22,923 bases of DNA from UBA2965 sp036526135 (lineage in GTDB: Bacteria; Pseudomonadota; Gammaproteobacteria; Pseudomonadales; Azotimanducaceae). The stretch covers positions 1-22,923 of the forward strand of contig DATCZA010000058.1 of assembly GCA_036526135.1 (NCBI GenBank), given 5' to 3'. Shown one piece after another: positions 1 to 9,097 of this stretch. Below the pieces are notes generated by a model. The model did not search any database and had not been told where the DNA came from. It saw nothing but the letters and a program-made list of their open reading frames with translations. The position numbers and the translations under genes are program-made. Numbering within the stretch: the first letter of the stretch is position 1; each line of letters opens with the position of its first letter.

Positions 1-988
1 CGCCATCTTCCAGCGCCCGGTGACCGGCCCGCCCCACGCCCTGGTCCAGGGCGTCGAGCAGAGGCGGCAGCCAGGCGATGCCGACTTCCTCCACGATCAC
101 AGTAAGCTTGGGGTGTCGCTCGAACACGCCATCGAAGGCCAGAGCGGCCAGCAGCAGCTGCGGAGCGAGCTGGGGGTTGACCACCATGTTCAGAAAGCTG
201 TAGGTCATCAGATCGTCGGCACCGTTGTTGGCCCAGCCGGCGTTGATGCGTTCCCGGGAAAAGCCGACGTGGGCGATGGCCGCCATGCCCAGGTCCTCGG
301 CTGCCGACCACAGCGGTTCGAAATCCGGGTGCGTCAGAGATTTGGCCAGCGCGGGCTGGCCGTTGCGTGCGAATCGCGGTTTGCCCACCGGGGACTCCGG
401 GATCGCGAACGCCCGGCTGCCGCGCTCACGCATGCGCGTCATCTCCTCGATGGACCGCGGGACGTTGGACAGGTCGATCTGTGTGACCGGAATGAGCCGG
501 TCCGCGTGGCCGTGCACCTGATCGGCCGCCCATCGGTTCCAGCACTGGCGAATTTCGCCCATGAGCTCGAAGCGTCGTGCGCGTGCTGCCTGGACGAACG
601 CTCCCACCAGGAACGTGGGGTTCAGGAACTGGACGTCGATGCCTCGTTCGTCGCAGAACGCCAGGCGCGCCTCGGCTCCGCAGAAAGGGTCGTCGTCTGA
701 TCCACACTGACGCTCCGGTTGGCGCTGGTCGGTCATCTCCAGGTGATGCACGAAGCCAGGCAGGATGGTTTCGTAGCCACCCGAGGGGGGCTGCCCCTCG
801 GACAGCTCGGCGAGAGCGGGATTCGCGATCCCGAAAACCGAATTAGCCACGTCCATGAAGCGTGCCGGCGGCCCCAGCTCCCTGGCGAGCGCGGGGTCTG
901 TCTGCTCGATCCAGTCGAGCGGCTCGTGAAGATGGGCGTCGACGTCGATCACGCGGATCGCGTGAATCCCCCCAGAGTCACGAGTCAT
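1..988 (-). CDS. Amidohydrolase family protein (COG2159-like), 3' end outside window
   Basis: About 329 residues are visible from an ATG at 988, and the frame is still open at base 1. Near the N-terminus it reads VIDVDAHLHEP, the Asp-x-His-x-His metal-binding signature of amidohydrolases. Further in are IAHVGFSRERI, a candidate metal or catalytic histidine strand, and VFERHPKLTVIVEEVGIAWLP, which matches the conserved C-terminal part of the amidohydrolase-2 family (aminocarboxymuconate-semialdehyde decarboxylase relatives). The family performs metal-dependent hydrolysis or non-oxidative decarboxylation, usually of aromatic or ring-opened acids, in the cytoplasm. The start overlaps the stop of the upstream carboxymuconolactone-decarboxylase-like gene by 4 bp (ATGA), which implies translational coupling within the molybdenum hydroxylase operon. 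The substrate is not evident. Confidence 0.85.
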   Translation of the reverse strand, partial: MTRDSGGIHAIRVIDVDAHLHEPLDWIEQTDPALARELGPPARFMDVANSVFGIANPALAELSEGQPPSGGYETILPGFVHHLEMTDQRQPERQCGSDDDPFCGAEARLAFCDERGIDVQFLNPTFLVGAFVQAARARRFELMGEIRQCWNRWAADQVHGHADRLIPVTQIDLSNVPRSIEEMTRMRERGSRAFAIPESPVGKPRFARNGQPALAKSLTHPDFEPLWSAAEDLGMAAIAHVGFSRERINAGWANNGADDLMTYSFLNMVVNPQLAPQLLLAALAFDGVFERHPKLTVIVEEVGIAWLPPLLDALDQGVGRAGHRALEDG

Positions 989-1809
989 TGCGGTTGTGCC
1001 GTGGCCTGCCCGTCGAGCTCCGCGAAGGCGTGCTTGGCGGCCCGCATGCCCTCGACTGCCCTTGGAAACCCGGTGTACAGGCACAGGTGGGTCATGATCT
1101 CCTCGACCTCAGCGCGCGTAAGGCCATGGTTGAGACCCCAGGGGATATGAAAGGCGAGCTCGGCCTCCTGGCCGAGGGCGGTCAGGATGGCGACGACCAC
1201 CAGGGAGCGGTCTCTGCGGGAGAGCTGCGGCCGCGACCAGACCTCCCCGAACGCCCATTTCATCGCCCACTCGCCAACGCCGCCGAGATAGTCGCGCAGC
1301 GACGCCAGATCGGCTTCCGGATCGAGGGCAGCCTCGGCGCCGGCGAGCGTGCGCCGCACGTCGGCCGCCCGACGCAGCCGCTCGTCGTCGCCGAGATGCT
1401 CCGCTCCCTCGCGGTCGTCGATGTGTTCCACGCCTTGGGCTTCGCGAAAAGCCTGATCCATACGCCGCTGTGCGGCCATGGCCGCAGGAAAGCCCGCGTA
1501 GGCGGCGACGTGGAGGTTGATCTCCTCGATCTCGGTGCGGCTGAGCCCGTGTCGCATCCCGATGCGGGTATGCAGAGTCAGCTCCTCGTCGCGGGCCTGG
1601 GCCGCCAGCACGGCGATGACCATGAGGCTGCGATCCCGGCGGCTGAGCTCGGGCCGGTCCCACATCTCGCCGACCGCAGCAAAAGCAAACGTTCCCAGCG
1701 CGCCGAGGCTGCGCTCCATGGATGCCAGCACGCGCTCGGGGTCTGCGTCCGGTACGAAGCGTTGGTACGATTCCCTCGCGCGCCGTTTGCGCTCGTCCCA
1801 GTCAGCCAT
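985..1809 (-). CDS. Carboxymuconolactone decarboxylase family protein with two CMD domains
   Basis: The protein has 274 residues and contains two copies of the CMD/AhpD-like helical domain, at about residues 45-120 and 185-262. Each opens with a near-identical block (GEMWDRPELSRRDRSL and GEVWSRPQLSRRDRSL) and closes with an EIEEINLH or EVEEIMTH helix followed by a YxGFP turn. The AhpD Cys-x-x-Cys redox pair is absent, so a peroxidase-type thiol activity is unlikely and a decarboxylase or lactone-type role fits better. The family acts on carboxymuconolactone in protocatechuate catabolism, but many members have unknown substrates. It lies 28 bp after the MoaD-like gene and overlaps the amidohydrolase start by 4 bp, so it is part of the same operon. 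Confidence 0.85.
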   Translation of the reverse strand: MADWDERKRRARESYQRFVPDADPERVLASMERSLGALGTFAFAAVGEMWDRPELSRRDRSLMVIAVLAAQARDEELTLHTRIGMRHGLSRTEIEEINLHVAAYAGFPAAMAAQRRMDQAFREAQGVEHIDDREGAEHLGDDERLRRAADVRRTLAGAEAALDPEADLASLRDYLGGVGEWAMKWAFGEVWSRPQLSRRDRSLVVVAILTALGQEAELAFHIPWGLNHGLTRAEVEEIMTHLCLYTGFPRAVEGMRAAKHAFAELDGQATAQPQ

Positions 1810-1837
1810 GGCTTACCTCTGCTCGGTTTTTTCTGGC

Positions 1838-2080
1838 TCAACCACCCGCAATGCGCGGCATGAGAAAGACCTCGGCGTTCTCCGGAATCCGCTGGGTCCA
1901 GTCGTCACGGTAGACCACGCCGTCGATGGCGACGGCGATGCCTTTGTCCACCTCTCCGGCCATGGCGGGATAGCGATCCACCAACCTCTCGATCAGCTGC
2001 CGAATGGTTGACGCCTCGATGTTCACCGAGTCCTGGCCCCCGGCGGCAGCACGCAGCGCCCCGTTGAGGCTAACCAGCAC
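1838..2080 (-). CDS. MoaD/ThiS-like beta-grasp sulfur-carrier protein
   Basis: I place the start at a GTG at 2080, inside the last codons of the molybdopterin subunit gene (whose stop is 2072-2070). This gives about 80 residues, the usual MoaD length. The C-terminus ends in PRIAGG: the terminal Gly-Gly that is adenylated and thiocarboxylated in sulfur carriers. A beta-grasp pattern is visible, ending in the MoaD-like AEVFLMPRIAGG. MoaD is the small subunit of molybdopterin synthase, which delivers sulfur to make the dithiolene of the cofactor. Its overlap with the gene for a molybdenum enzyme supports that role, although no moaE is in the window. The GTG start is inferred from length and overlap; no ATG fits. 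A ThiS-like carrier for another sulfur transfer is the alternative. Confidence 0.8.
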   Translation of the reverse strand: MLVSLNGALRAAAGGQDSVNIEASTIRQLIERLVDRYPAMAGEVDKGIAVAIDGVVYRDDWTQRIPENAEVFLMPRIAGG

Positions 2081-4355
2081 TGACCTGGCTTTCCGACGCC
2101 TCTGCCTGATCCAGGGCGTCGAGCACGCGTACCGGCGACATCGGCACGTGATGCATGCGTACACCGGTTGCGTTGGCGATCGCGTTCCCGATGGCGCCCA
2201 GCGGTGGAACGATGGACGCTTCACCCACCCCACGGATACCGTAGGGATGGTTGGGGTTCGGGACTTCCAGAATCTTCGTGTCGATGAAGGGCAGGTCTGA
2301 GCAGACGGGGATCCGGTAGTCCAGGAAGCCCGGATTCTGCAGGCGACCATCTTCGCCGTAGACGTATTCCTCGTTTAGCCCCCAGCCAATGCCCTGGGCC
2401 GCGGCGCCCTGGAACTGGCCCTCCACGTAGTCGGGATGAATGGCCTTGCCCGCGTCCTGAATGACCGTGTACCGCAGCACCCGGGTCAGTCCGGTCTCGG
2501 GATCCACCTCGACGTCGCAGATGTGAGCGGCGAAAGCGACACCCGCCCCGTCCGCCGTCACCTCGTTGTGGCCCGCGATGGGGCCACCCGTGCGTGCGGC
2601 CTTGGCGGCGATCTCCCTGAGAGAGAGCTTGGGCAGGTTGCTGTATTGGGTACCCTTTGCACGCGCCTCGCCCTTCTCCCAGACGATGGCGTCCCGGGGC
2701 ACGTCCAGCATCTGCGCGGCGCGATCCTTCAACACCTCGATGGCGTCCCGGGCGGCAAATATAGCCGCCATGCCCGAGGAGAAGGTGCCCCGGCTGCCTT
2801 CCGTGGTGTCGTTGTGGCCAAGGGATGCGGTGTCGGCCACGTGCACCTTGACGTCGTCATAGGAAATTCCCAGTTCCTCCGCGGCGATCATTCCCAGGGA
2901 CGAGCGCGCGCCGCCCACGTCTACGGTTCCAACTGCCAGATTGACGGTGCCGTCTTCTCCGATGTTGAGATCCACACAGGTCTGACCACCGATGTTGAAC
3001 CAGAAGCCGCAGGCGACGCCCCTTCCCTGGTTCTTCTTCAGGCGGGCCTTCATCTGCGGGTGTTTCTTCACCTCCTGCAACGCGGACTCGATGCCGATGG
3101 GACCGAAGATCGGACCGTAAGGTGCCTGCGAGCCCTCCCTGGCGACGTTTTTGAGACGGAAATCCACCGCATCCATGCCGACCTCGCCGGCTACGATGTC
3201 CATAGTGCTTTCCACCGCGAACGCCGCCATGGGCGCGGATGGTGCCCTATAGGCGGCCACCTTCGGCCGGTTGACGATGACGTCCCAGCCCACGGATCGC
3301 TGGTTCTTGATGTCGTAACAGGCGAAACCGGTCATGCATCCCAGCATGCCCCAGATGCCGGGAAACGCGCCGCCCTGATAGCGCATGTCCAGGGTCGCTG
3401 CGGTGATCTCGCCGTTCTTCTTGGCGCCGATCTTCACGTCGATGGACGTGGACGCCGTTGGGCCGGTGGCGCGAAAGACCTCTTCGCGGGTCATCACCAG
3501 CTTGACGGGCCGGTTGGCCTTGCGGGAAAGGGCCAGAGCCAGGGGCTCAGCCCAGACGTGGGTCTTACCGCCGAAGCCGCCGCCGATCTCCGAGGCCGTC
3601 ACCTTCAGCTTGGCGATGTCCAGGCCCAGCAGGCCGGCGCACACGTTCCGGTACGAGAACGGTCCCTGGGTGGTTACCCACAGCTCCGCCGAGCCATCCG
3701 GGTTGACCGATGCCAGGCAAGCGTGGGGCTCGATGTAGCCCTGGTGGGTCTGCTCGGTTTTGTACGACCGCTCCACGATCACGTCGGCTGCCGCGAACCC
3801 GGCATCCACGTCGCCGTGGCCCATTTCCGTGCGGTTGGCGACGTTCGAGGGTTTTGTCGGCTTGGGCTCCATGCCGCCGGTGAACACCCAGTCGTGAATC
3901 ACGGGCGCCTCCGGTTGCATCGCTTCGTCCACGTCGGTGACGTGGGGAAGCATCTGATAGGTCACCTTGATCAGCTTCAGCGCCTTGCGGGCCGTCTGCT
4001 CGTCTATGGCGGCCACCGCGGCCACTGCGTGACCGTCGTAGAGCGCCCGCCCGCGGGCCATGCAGTTCTCCAGGATGTCCGTCATCCCGCGATTCCCGCC
4101 GGTCAGGTCCGGCAGATCGTCGCTCGTGATGACGGCTTTGACGCCGGATAATTTCTCCGCCTTGGACGTGTCGATCTTCTTGATCCTGGCGTGGGCATGA
4201 GGTGAGCGGAGAACCCGGGCGACCAGTTGACCCGGTGCATTGGCGTCCGCACCGTAACGAGCCCGGCCGGTTACCTTGTCGACGCCGTCGGGCCGGGCGA
4301 ACCGGTTGCCGATCACCTGGAATTTCTGTCCGGTGTAGCTGTTGTCGTGGGCCAT
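2070..4355 (-). CDS. Xanthine dehydrogenase/aldehyde oxidase family protein, molybdopterin-binding subunit
   Basis: The protein has 761 residues, typical of the separate large subunit of bacterial molybdenum hydroxylases (CO dehydrogenase, 4-hydroxybenzoyl-CoA reductase and isoquinoline oxidoreductase relatives). Visible motifs are RARYGADANAPGQL near the N-terminus, GGGFGGK at about residues 258-264 (molybdopterin contact), an AYRAPSAP segment at the place where CO dehydrogenases carry AYxCSFR, GSRGTFSSGMA, and GVGEAS at about 709-714 with Glu712 as the likely catalytic base. The lack of AYxCSFR argues against a form I CO dehydrogenase. The enzyme would hydroxylate a carbon of an N-heterocycle, aldehyde or aromatic with water as the oxygen donor, passing electrons to the 2Fe-2S and FAD subunits encoded just upstream. 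The substrate is unknown. Confidence 0.93.
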   Translation of the reverse strand: MAHDNSYTGQKFQVIGNRFARPDGVDKVTGRARYGADANAPGQLVARVLRSPHAHARIKKIDTSKAEKLSGVKAVITSDDLPDLTGGNRGMTDILENCMARGRALYDGHAVAAVAAIDEQTARKALKLIKVTYQMLPHVTDVDEAMQPEAPVIHDWVFTGGMEPKPTKPSNVANRTEMGHGDVDAGFAAADVIVERSYKTEQTHQGYIEPHACLASVNPDGSAELWVTTQGPFSYRNVCAGLLGLDIAKLKVTASEIGGGFGGKTHVWAEPLALALSRKANRPVKLVMTREEVFRATGPTASTSIDVKIGAKKNGEITAATLDMRYQGGAFPGIWGMLGCMTGFACYDIKNQRSVGWDVIVNRPKVAAYRAPSAPMAAFAVESTMDIVAGEVGMDAVDFRLKNVAREGSQAPYGPIFGPIGIESALQEVKKHPQMKARLKKNQGRGVACGFWFNIGGQTCVDLNIGEDGTVNLAVGTVDVGGARSSLGMIAAEELGISYDDVKVHVADTASLGHNDTTEGSRGTFSSGMAAIFAARDAIEVLKDRAAQMLDVPRDAIVWEKGEARAKGTQYSNLPKLSLREIAAKAARTGGPIAGHNEVTADGAGVAFAAHICDVEVDPETGLTRVLRYTVIQDAGKAIHPDYVEGQFQGAAAQGIGWGLNEEYVYGEDGRLQNPGFLDYRIPVCSDLPFIDTKILEVPNPNHPYGIRGVGEASIVPPLGAIGNAIANATGVRMHHVPMSPVRVLDALDQAEASESQVSAG

Positions 4356-4382
4356 GTCGAATTCCTATCGTCGCGTCAGTGG

Positions 4383-4867
<485 letters not shown>

Positions 4868-4871
<4 letters not shown>

Positions 4872-5728
4872 GCCTTACCTCCTGCGCGTTGAAACGCGAT
4901 CGTCGCCGCGCGCCGCGCCAGCACTCCCGCCACGCGGATGCGGTAAGCCGCCGTGCCGCGTTTGTCGTCGATGGGGTTGCAGGCCGCGGAGCATGCTGTG
5001 GCCAGCCTGGCCAGCGCGACGTCGTCGAGCTTGGATCCGATCAGTGCTCTTGCCGCCGCCGGCACCAGAATCGGCGTGGGCGCCACCGCCCCCAGGCAGA
5101 CGCGCGCTTTTTTGACCGTGCCTCGCTCCAGCGCCAGGCTGATCCCGACGCCCACCACGGCGATATCCATCTCGGTTCGAGGGGTGAAACGCAAGTAGGC
5201 GTCGCCCGTGCGGCTGGCCGGTTTCGGGAGCGTGAGGGCTTCGATGACCTCGCCTTTTTCCAGGGAGGTTCTGCCCGGCCCGGTGATCACCTTCTCCACC
5301 GGTACCGTTCTTCGTCCGTTCCGGCCCACGATGACGGCCTTTGCCCCGGCGGCGACCAGGGCCGGCACGCTGTCGGCCGCGGGCGATGCGTTGCACAGGT
5401 TTCCGACCACCGTGCAGCGCCCCTGAATCTGATCCGAGCCGATGAGATTGGCCGCCTCCACCACGCCCGGCCACGCCTTGCACAGGGCTTTGTGCCGGCC
5501 GAGCTGGGCAGCGGAAACGGCCGCTCCGATCCGAAACCCCTTCTCGGTCACCCGGATGTCGGTCATTGCTGGAATGCGTTTGATGTCGACAACGAGGTCG
5601 GGTTCGATCAGCTCGGCCTTCATCCTGACCAGCAGGTCGGTGCCGCCCGCCAGCACGAAGGCTGAGCCTTTTTCCTGGGCCAGCAGCGCGACGGCTTCTT
5701 TCGTCGAGGCTGGGGATTCGTATCTCAT
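4868..5728 (-). CDS. Molybdenum hydroxylase FAD-binding (medium) subunit
   Basis: The protein has 286 residues and opens with the typical FAD-subunit pattern: a short N-terminal strand, then FVLAGGTDLLVRMK (residues about 24-37, the AGGTDLL flavin pyrophosphate loop). CTVVGNLCNASPAAD at about 103-117 matches the second FAD-binding motif (T-x-G-G-N-x-x-x-A-x-P-A-D), with Val in place of the first Gly. The C-terminal CO-dehydrogenase flavoprotein domain follows, with AAYRIRVAGVLARRA near the end. It accepts electrons from the iron-sulfur subunit and passes them to an external acceptor. It is the first gene of the minus-strand operon. The start at 5728 follows a leader of about 45 nt from the promoter-like sequence at 5777-5805. 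Confidence 0.94.
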
Positions 5729-5776
5729 CGTGAGTGTCCTGTGGCTGAAGTCGGTGAGGGATCAGACGATCTCCGC

Positions 5777-5805
5777 ATCCTATCCGCGGCGCCGCCTTCC
5801 GGCAA
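5777..5805 (-). promoter_or_regulatory. Candidate sigma-70 promoter of the molybdenum hydroxylase operon
   Basis: Read on the minus strand there is TTGCCG at 5805-5800, a 17-bp spacer, and TAGGAT at 5782-5777. Both hexamers are close to consensus and the spacing is optimal. Transcription would start near 5770, about 40 nt before the FAD subunit ATG. This is sequence inspection only. Confidence 0.5.
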
Positions 5806-5847
5806 CGATCTCGTCTTCGAGCGAAGCTGATTGACCGGGATCGATTC

Positions 5848-5863
5848 ATTCGTCCACACGAAT
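5848..5863. promoter_or_regulatory. Perfect inverted repeat in the divergent intergenic region (possible operator)
   Basis: ATTCGT-CCAC-ACGAAT is a perfect 6-bp inverted repeat in the 229-bp gap between the divergently transcribed FAD subunit and DUF3604 genes. It lies within the 17-bp spacer of a weak plus-strand promoter-like pair (TTCATT at 5845-5850 and TACCAT at 5868-5873). That is a reasonable place for a repressor site controlling the DUF3604 operon. No regulator gene is nearby, and short repeats like this arise by chance. Confidence 0.3.
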
Positions 5864-5957
5864 CGTCTACCATTCGAGCATCGGGGGAAAACGTCAGTCG
5901 GCGCGCGCTGGCTGCAGGCTGAAAAAAATTTAACACGCCCTCGATGAGGAGTCCGGC

Positions 5958-7877
5958 ATGACACGTCCTATCGCACTGTATTTGTTCCTTCTGGCACCTC
6001 TGACGGCATCGGCCTCGGACATCGGAATGCCGCAAAGGGAGGTCATCGAAGGGCTCTACTCTGGGGCCACATACTCGCCTTACGCCGAGCGCTCGTTCCC
6101 GAGCGAGGTCTTCTGGGGAGAGACCCACCTTCACACCGGCCTGTCTCTCGACGCTGGGCTGTTCGGAAACATTCTGGGCCACGAAGACGCTTATCGCCTG
6201 GCTCGAGGCGAGCAGATCACGTCCTCGAGTGGTCTGCCCATCAAGCTGGGCCGACCCCTCGACTGGCTGGTGATCGCCGACCACTCCGACATGATGGGCA
6301 TCGCCACCGACATTCAGCGAGGCGCCCCCAACATTCGCGCGGTGCCGAAAGGCCGCGAGTGGAGCGACGGGTTCAAGCAGGGGGGGCAGGCGGCTGCCGA
6401 GGCCGCGTTCGATCTCATTCAGCACTTTGCGCAGTTCAAGGTTCCCCCGGAGCTGGTCGAGCAGTATTCCCCTGGTTCGCCCATCTATTCCGGCGTGTGG
6501 GACAGCATCATCGAGACGGCCGACCGCTTCAACGATCCCGGGCGTTTCACCGCTTTCATCGGGTTCGAATGGACGTCGGTTCCCAAGGGTTTCAACCTGC
6601 ATCGCAACGTGGTGCTGCGAGACGACGGCCGACGGGCCAGTCAGGTGATGCCCCTGACCACCCAGCCGCCGTTGGGGACCACCGACCCTCTGGATCTCTA
6701 CCAGTGGTTGGAGGACTACGAGAGCAAAACCGGCGGTCAGGCGCTGGCTCTGGCGCACAACGGGAACCTGTCCAACGGTTGGATGTTTCCCATGGGCAAG
6801 ACATACGCGGGGGGCCGCGTGAACAAGGAGTACGTGCAGCTGCGCGCGAAGTGGGAGCCGCTTTACGAGGTCACCCAGATCAAGGGAGACGGCGAAGCGC
6901 ACCCGGCCCTCTCGCTCAACGATGAGTTCGCCGACTACGGCACATGGGACAAGGGCAACCTCGATCTGTCCGAACTCAAAAAGCCTGAAATGCTGAGCGG
7001 CGAGTATGCTCGCGAGGCGTTGAAGAACGGGCTGGTGCTCGAGGAGAAATTCGGCACCAACCCTTACAAGTTCGGCATGGTCGGGGCCACCGACAGCCAT
7101 ACCGCCCTTCCCACGGCGGAGGAGGACAACTTCTTCGGCAAGTCGACCAGCGTCGAGCCGTCGGCGACTCGTGTCGCCCATCCTTTCGTAGCGTCGGAGC
7201 TGGCCACCATCGAGGGCTACGAGCTGGTCGCCGCCGGCTACCAGGGTGTGTGGGCAACCGAGAATACGCGCGCCGCGCTGTTCGACGCCATGGAGCGAAA
7301 AGAGACCTACGCCACCACGGGTCCCCGCATGATCGTGCGCTTCTTCGGTGGCTGGGACTACAACGAGAACGACCTGCGCAGCCGGGCGCCCGCCTTTGCC
7401 GGCTACGAGAAAGGCGTGCCCATGGGGGGGGATCTGACAGCGGCGCCGGACGGCAAGTCGCCAACTTTCATGGCCTACGCGGTCCGGGATCCCGTGGGGG
7501 CCAACCTCGATCGCCTGCAGATCATCAAGGGCTGGCTCGACGAGCGCGGCAAGACCCACGAGAAGGTCTACGACGTCACCTGGTCCGGCGGCCGTCAGCT
7601 GGATGCCAACGGGAAGCTTCCCGCCGTGGGAAACACGGTGGACATCGAAGCGGCCAACTGGACCAACACCATCGGCGCCTCGGAGCTGGCCGCCGTCTGG
7701 ACGGACCCTGACTTCGATGCGCAGGAGCGCGCCTTCTATTACGTGCGGGTGCTGGAGATCCCTACGCCGTGGTGGGCGCTTTACGACAAGGTGCGCCTCG
7801 GCGCCGAAATTCCCGAGGGCGTGGAGCTGACGCACCAGGAGCGGGCGTATACCTCGCCCATCTGGTACACGCCCTGA
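5958..7877 (+). CDS. Secreted DUF3604 domain protein
   Basis: The protein has 639 residues. A hydrophobic N-terminus (LYLFLLAPLTASAS) looks like a signal peptide cleaved near residue 18-20, so the product is probably periplasmic. The body matches the DUF3604 family: FWGETHLHTGLSLDAG (His57, His59), LVIADHSDMMGI (His109) and MVGATDSHTALP near residue 375. These His-x-His, Asp-His and Asp-x-His signatures resemble PHP-type metal-dependent hydrolases, but the family's biochemical function is not established. A GAGGAG ribosome-binding site lies about 6-7 nt before the ATG. It is the first gene of a plus-strand cluster, with the racemase-like gene following after 17 bp. Export separates it from the other, cytoplasmic products of the cluster. 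Confidence 0.9.
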   Translation: MTRPIALYLFLLAPLTASASDIGMPQREVIEGLYSGATYSPYAERSFPSEVFWGETHLHTGLSLDAGLFGNILGHEDAYRLARGEQITSSSGLPIKLGRPLDWLVIADHSDMMGIATDIQRGAPNIRAVPKGREWSDGFKQGGQAAAEAAFDLIQHFAQFKVPPELVEQYSPGSPIYSGVWDSIIETADRFNDPGRFTAFIGFEWTSVPKGFNLHRNVVLRDDGRRASQVMPLTTQPPLGTTDPLDLYQWLEDYESKTGGQALALAHNGNLSNGWMFPMGKTYAGGRVNKEYVQLRAKWEPLYEVTQIKGDGEAHPALSLNDEFADYGTWDKGNLDLSELKKPEMLSGEYAREALKNGLVLEEKFGTNPYKFGMVGATDSHTALPTAEEDNFFGKSTSVEPSATRVAHPFVASELATIEGYELVAAGYQGVWATENTRAALFDAMERKETYATTGPRMIVRFFGGWDYNENDLRSRAPAFAGYEKGVPMGGDLTAAPDGKSPTFMAYAVRDPVGANLDRLQIIKGWLDERGKTHEKVYDVTWSGGRQLDANGKLPAVGNTVDIEAANWTNTIGASELAAVWTDPDFDAQERAFYYVRVLEIPTPWWALYDKVRLGAEIPEGVELTHQERAYTSPIWYTP

Positions 7878-7894
7878 GCCAGACGGAGTCGAGC

Positions 7895-8641
7895 ATGAGT
7901 AAGCGGGTCAAGATTCTGGTGCCGATACCGATGGACGCGGCGGGCGTTGCCAACCGGGCATCGCAGCTGCCGGCCGATCGCATTCGCGATGGTTACGAGG
8001 TGGAGTTTGTGGCGGTCAGCTGGGGCGCGGCGTTAGGGGATTCCTACTACGACACGATGCTCATGGATTTCAGCGTGTTCGAGGCGGGCCTGAAGGCTCA
8101 GGAGGAGGGCTTCGCCGCCATCTGCATCGATACGGTGAGCGACTCCGGCCTTTATGCGCTGCGCTCGCGGCTCGACATTCCGGTCTTTGGCCCCGGCCAG
8201 GCGGCGCTTCATGCGGCCTGCATGCTGGGCCACAAGTTCTCGATCATCACGATGTGGGACGAGTGGTTTCATCTCTACACGAAGATCCTCAAGGAGTACG
8301 TGCTCGAGCAGAGGTGTGCCTCGCTGCGTTCGATAAAGACCCGTCCCGATCTGGAGGAGCTTCTGGCCGGGAAGGAGGAAGTGATCTTCAAGAAGCTGGA
8401 GGAGGAGAGCCTGCGGGCCATCGAGGAGGACGGCGCCGACGTGATCGTGCTTGGATCCACGACCATGCATCAGTCTCACGCACACCTCGAAAGCGTGCTG
8501 CCGGTGCCGGTGATCAACCCCGGCCTGCTCTGCTATAAGTTCTGCGAGGTCTTTCTGGAGCTCGGCCTCAGCCACAGCAAGCGGGCCTTTCCGTCGCCGG
8601 AGGCGCCCAACGACGCCTCGGTGCTTGGCCGGCACCACTGA
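7895..8641 (+). CDS. Asp/Glu/hydantoin racemase superfamily protein without the catalytic cysteines
   Basis: The protein has 248 residues and resembles hydantoin racemase throughout: KILVPIPMDA at the start, DTVSDSGLYALRS, the GHKFSIITM strand, LEQRCASLRSI, and EEDGADVIVLGSTTM. In hydantoin racemases the first catalytic Cys lies in a CFGDPGL loop and the second in LGCxGM. Here the aligned residues are Thr80 and Ser188, so both are missing. Two-cysteine racemisation is therefore unlikely; an isomerase, lyase or binding role on a carboxylate is possible. I chose the ATG at 7895 because it follows the DUF3604 stop by 17 bp and has a GGAG upstream. An in-frame start further upstream would lie inside the DUF3604 gene. 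The cluster continues with two SnoaL-like genes. Confidence 0.82.
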   Translation: MSKRVKILVPIPMDAAGVANRASQLPADRIRDGYEVEFVAVSWGAALGDSYYDTMLMDFSVFEAGLKAQEEGFAAICIDTVSDSGLYALRSRLDIPVFGPGQAALHAACMLGHKFSIITMWDEWFHLYTKILKEYVLEQRCASLRSIKTRPDLEELLAGKEEVIFKKLEEESLRAIEEDGADVIVLGSTTMHQSHAHLESVLPVPVINPGLLCYKFCEVFLELGLSHSKRAFPSPEAPNDASVLGRHH

Positions 8642-8674
8642 ACGAGCTCGGTAAAACCAAGGGAGGTGAACCCC

Positions 8675-9070
8675 ATGGCCGACATTCCTTACGAGTACTA
8701 CGTCGATATCGTGACCAAGCGATACTTTCATGGTGTCGACAAATGCGACATGGATATGGTGCTGGACTGCTTTCACGAGGACGCGGTGCTCACCGAAGTG
8801 ACCTCGATGACGGTCCACGAAGGGCGGGACGAGGGTATCCGCAGGATGTTCGAGGGCCTCTTCGACGCCCACAGCCGCATCTGGCACGGTAATTTCGTCC
8901 ACACGGCGGACGTCGACGGCGAAGCCATCTGCTCCCAGTTCTCCGTGGAGGTCACCCCCAAAGAGACCGGAACGGAGCTGCGCTACGAGAACTGCAACCG
9001 CTTCTATCTGGACAACGGCAAGTTCTCCAGAGTGTTCGTTTACATGAGCGGCGAGAACCTGCTCAAGTGA
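8675..9070 (+). CDS. SnoaL/NTF2-like fold protein, first of a tandem pair
   Basis: The product has 131 residues. It shows the NTF2/SnoaL-like pattern of an N-terminal helix (YVDIVTKRYFHGVDKCDMD), then MVLDCFHEDAVLTEV, EGRDEGIRRMFEGLF and strand-rich C-terminal segments ending YMSGENLLK. This cone-shaped fold is used by small cyclases, isomerases and ketosteroid-isomerase-like enzymes, and also by non-catalytic ligand-binding proteins. The ATG at 8675 is preferred because GGGAGGTG at 8661-8668 is a good ribosome-binding site; a GTG at 8666 lies within that site. It is 33 bp downstream of the racemase-like gene. Function is unassigned beyond the fold. Confidence 0.82.
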   Translation: MADIPYEYYVDIVTKRYFHGVDKCDMDMVLDCFHEDAVLTEVTSMTVHEGRDEGIRRMFEGLFDAHSRIWHGNFVHTADVDGEAICSQFSVEVTPKETGTELRYENCNRFYLDNGKFSRVFVYMSGENLLK

Positions 9071-9097
9071 GCCGGGGCGGGAAAGGAGGATAACCCA

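Noticed and set aside
2436..4151. Long plus-strand open frame (571 codons) opposite the molybdopterin subunit gene
   Set aside because: Its product is rich in His, Gly and Arg without family motifs, and it is antisense to a complete, recognisable enzyme. It is a by-product of GC-rich codon use.
4875..7835. Very long minus-strand open frame (986 codons)
   Set aside because: It runs antisense to the DUF3604 gene and then in the wrong frame through the FAD subunit gene. The translation has no recognisable domain, and both real genes are intact.
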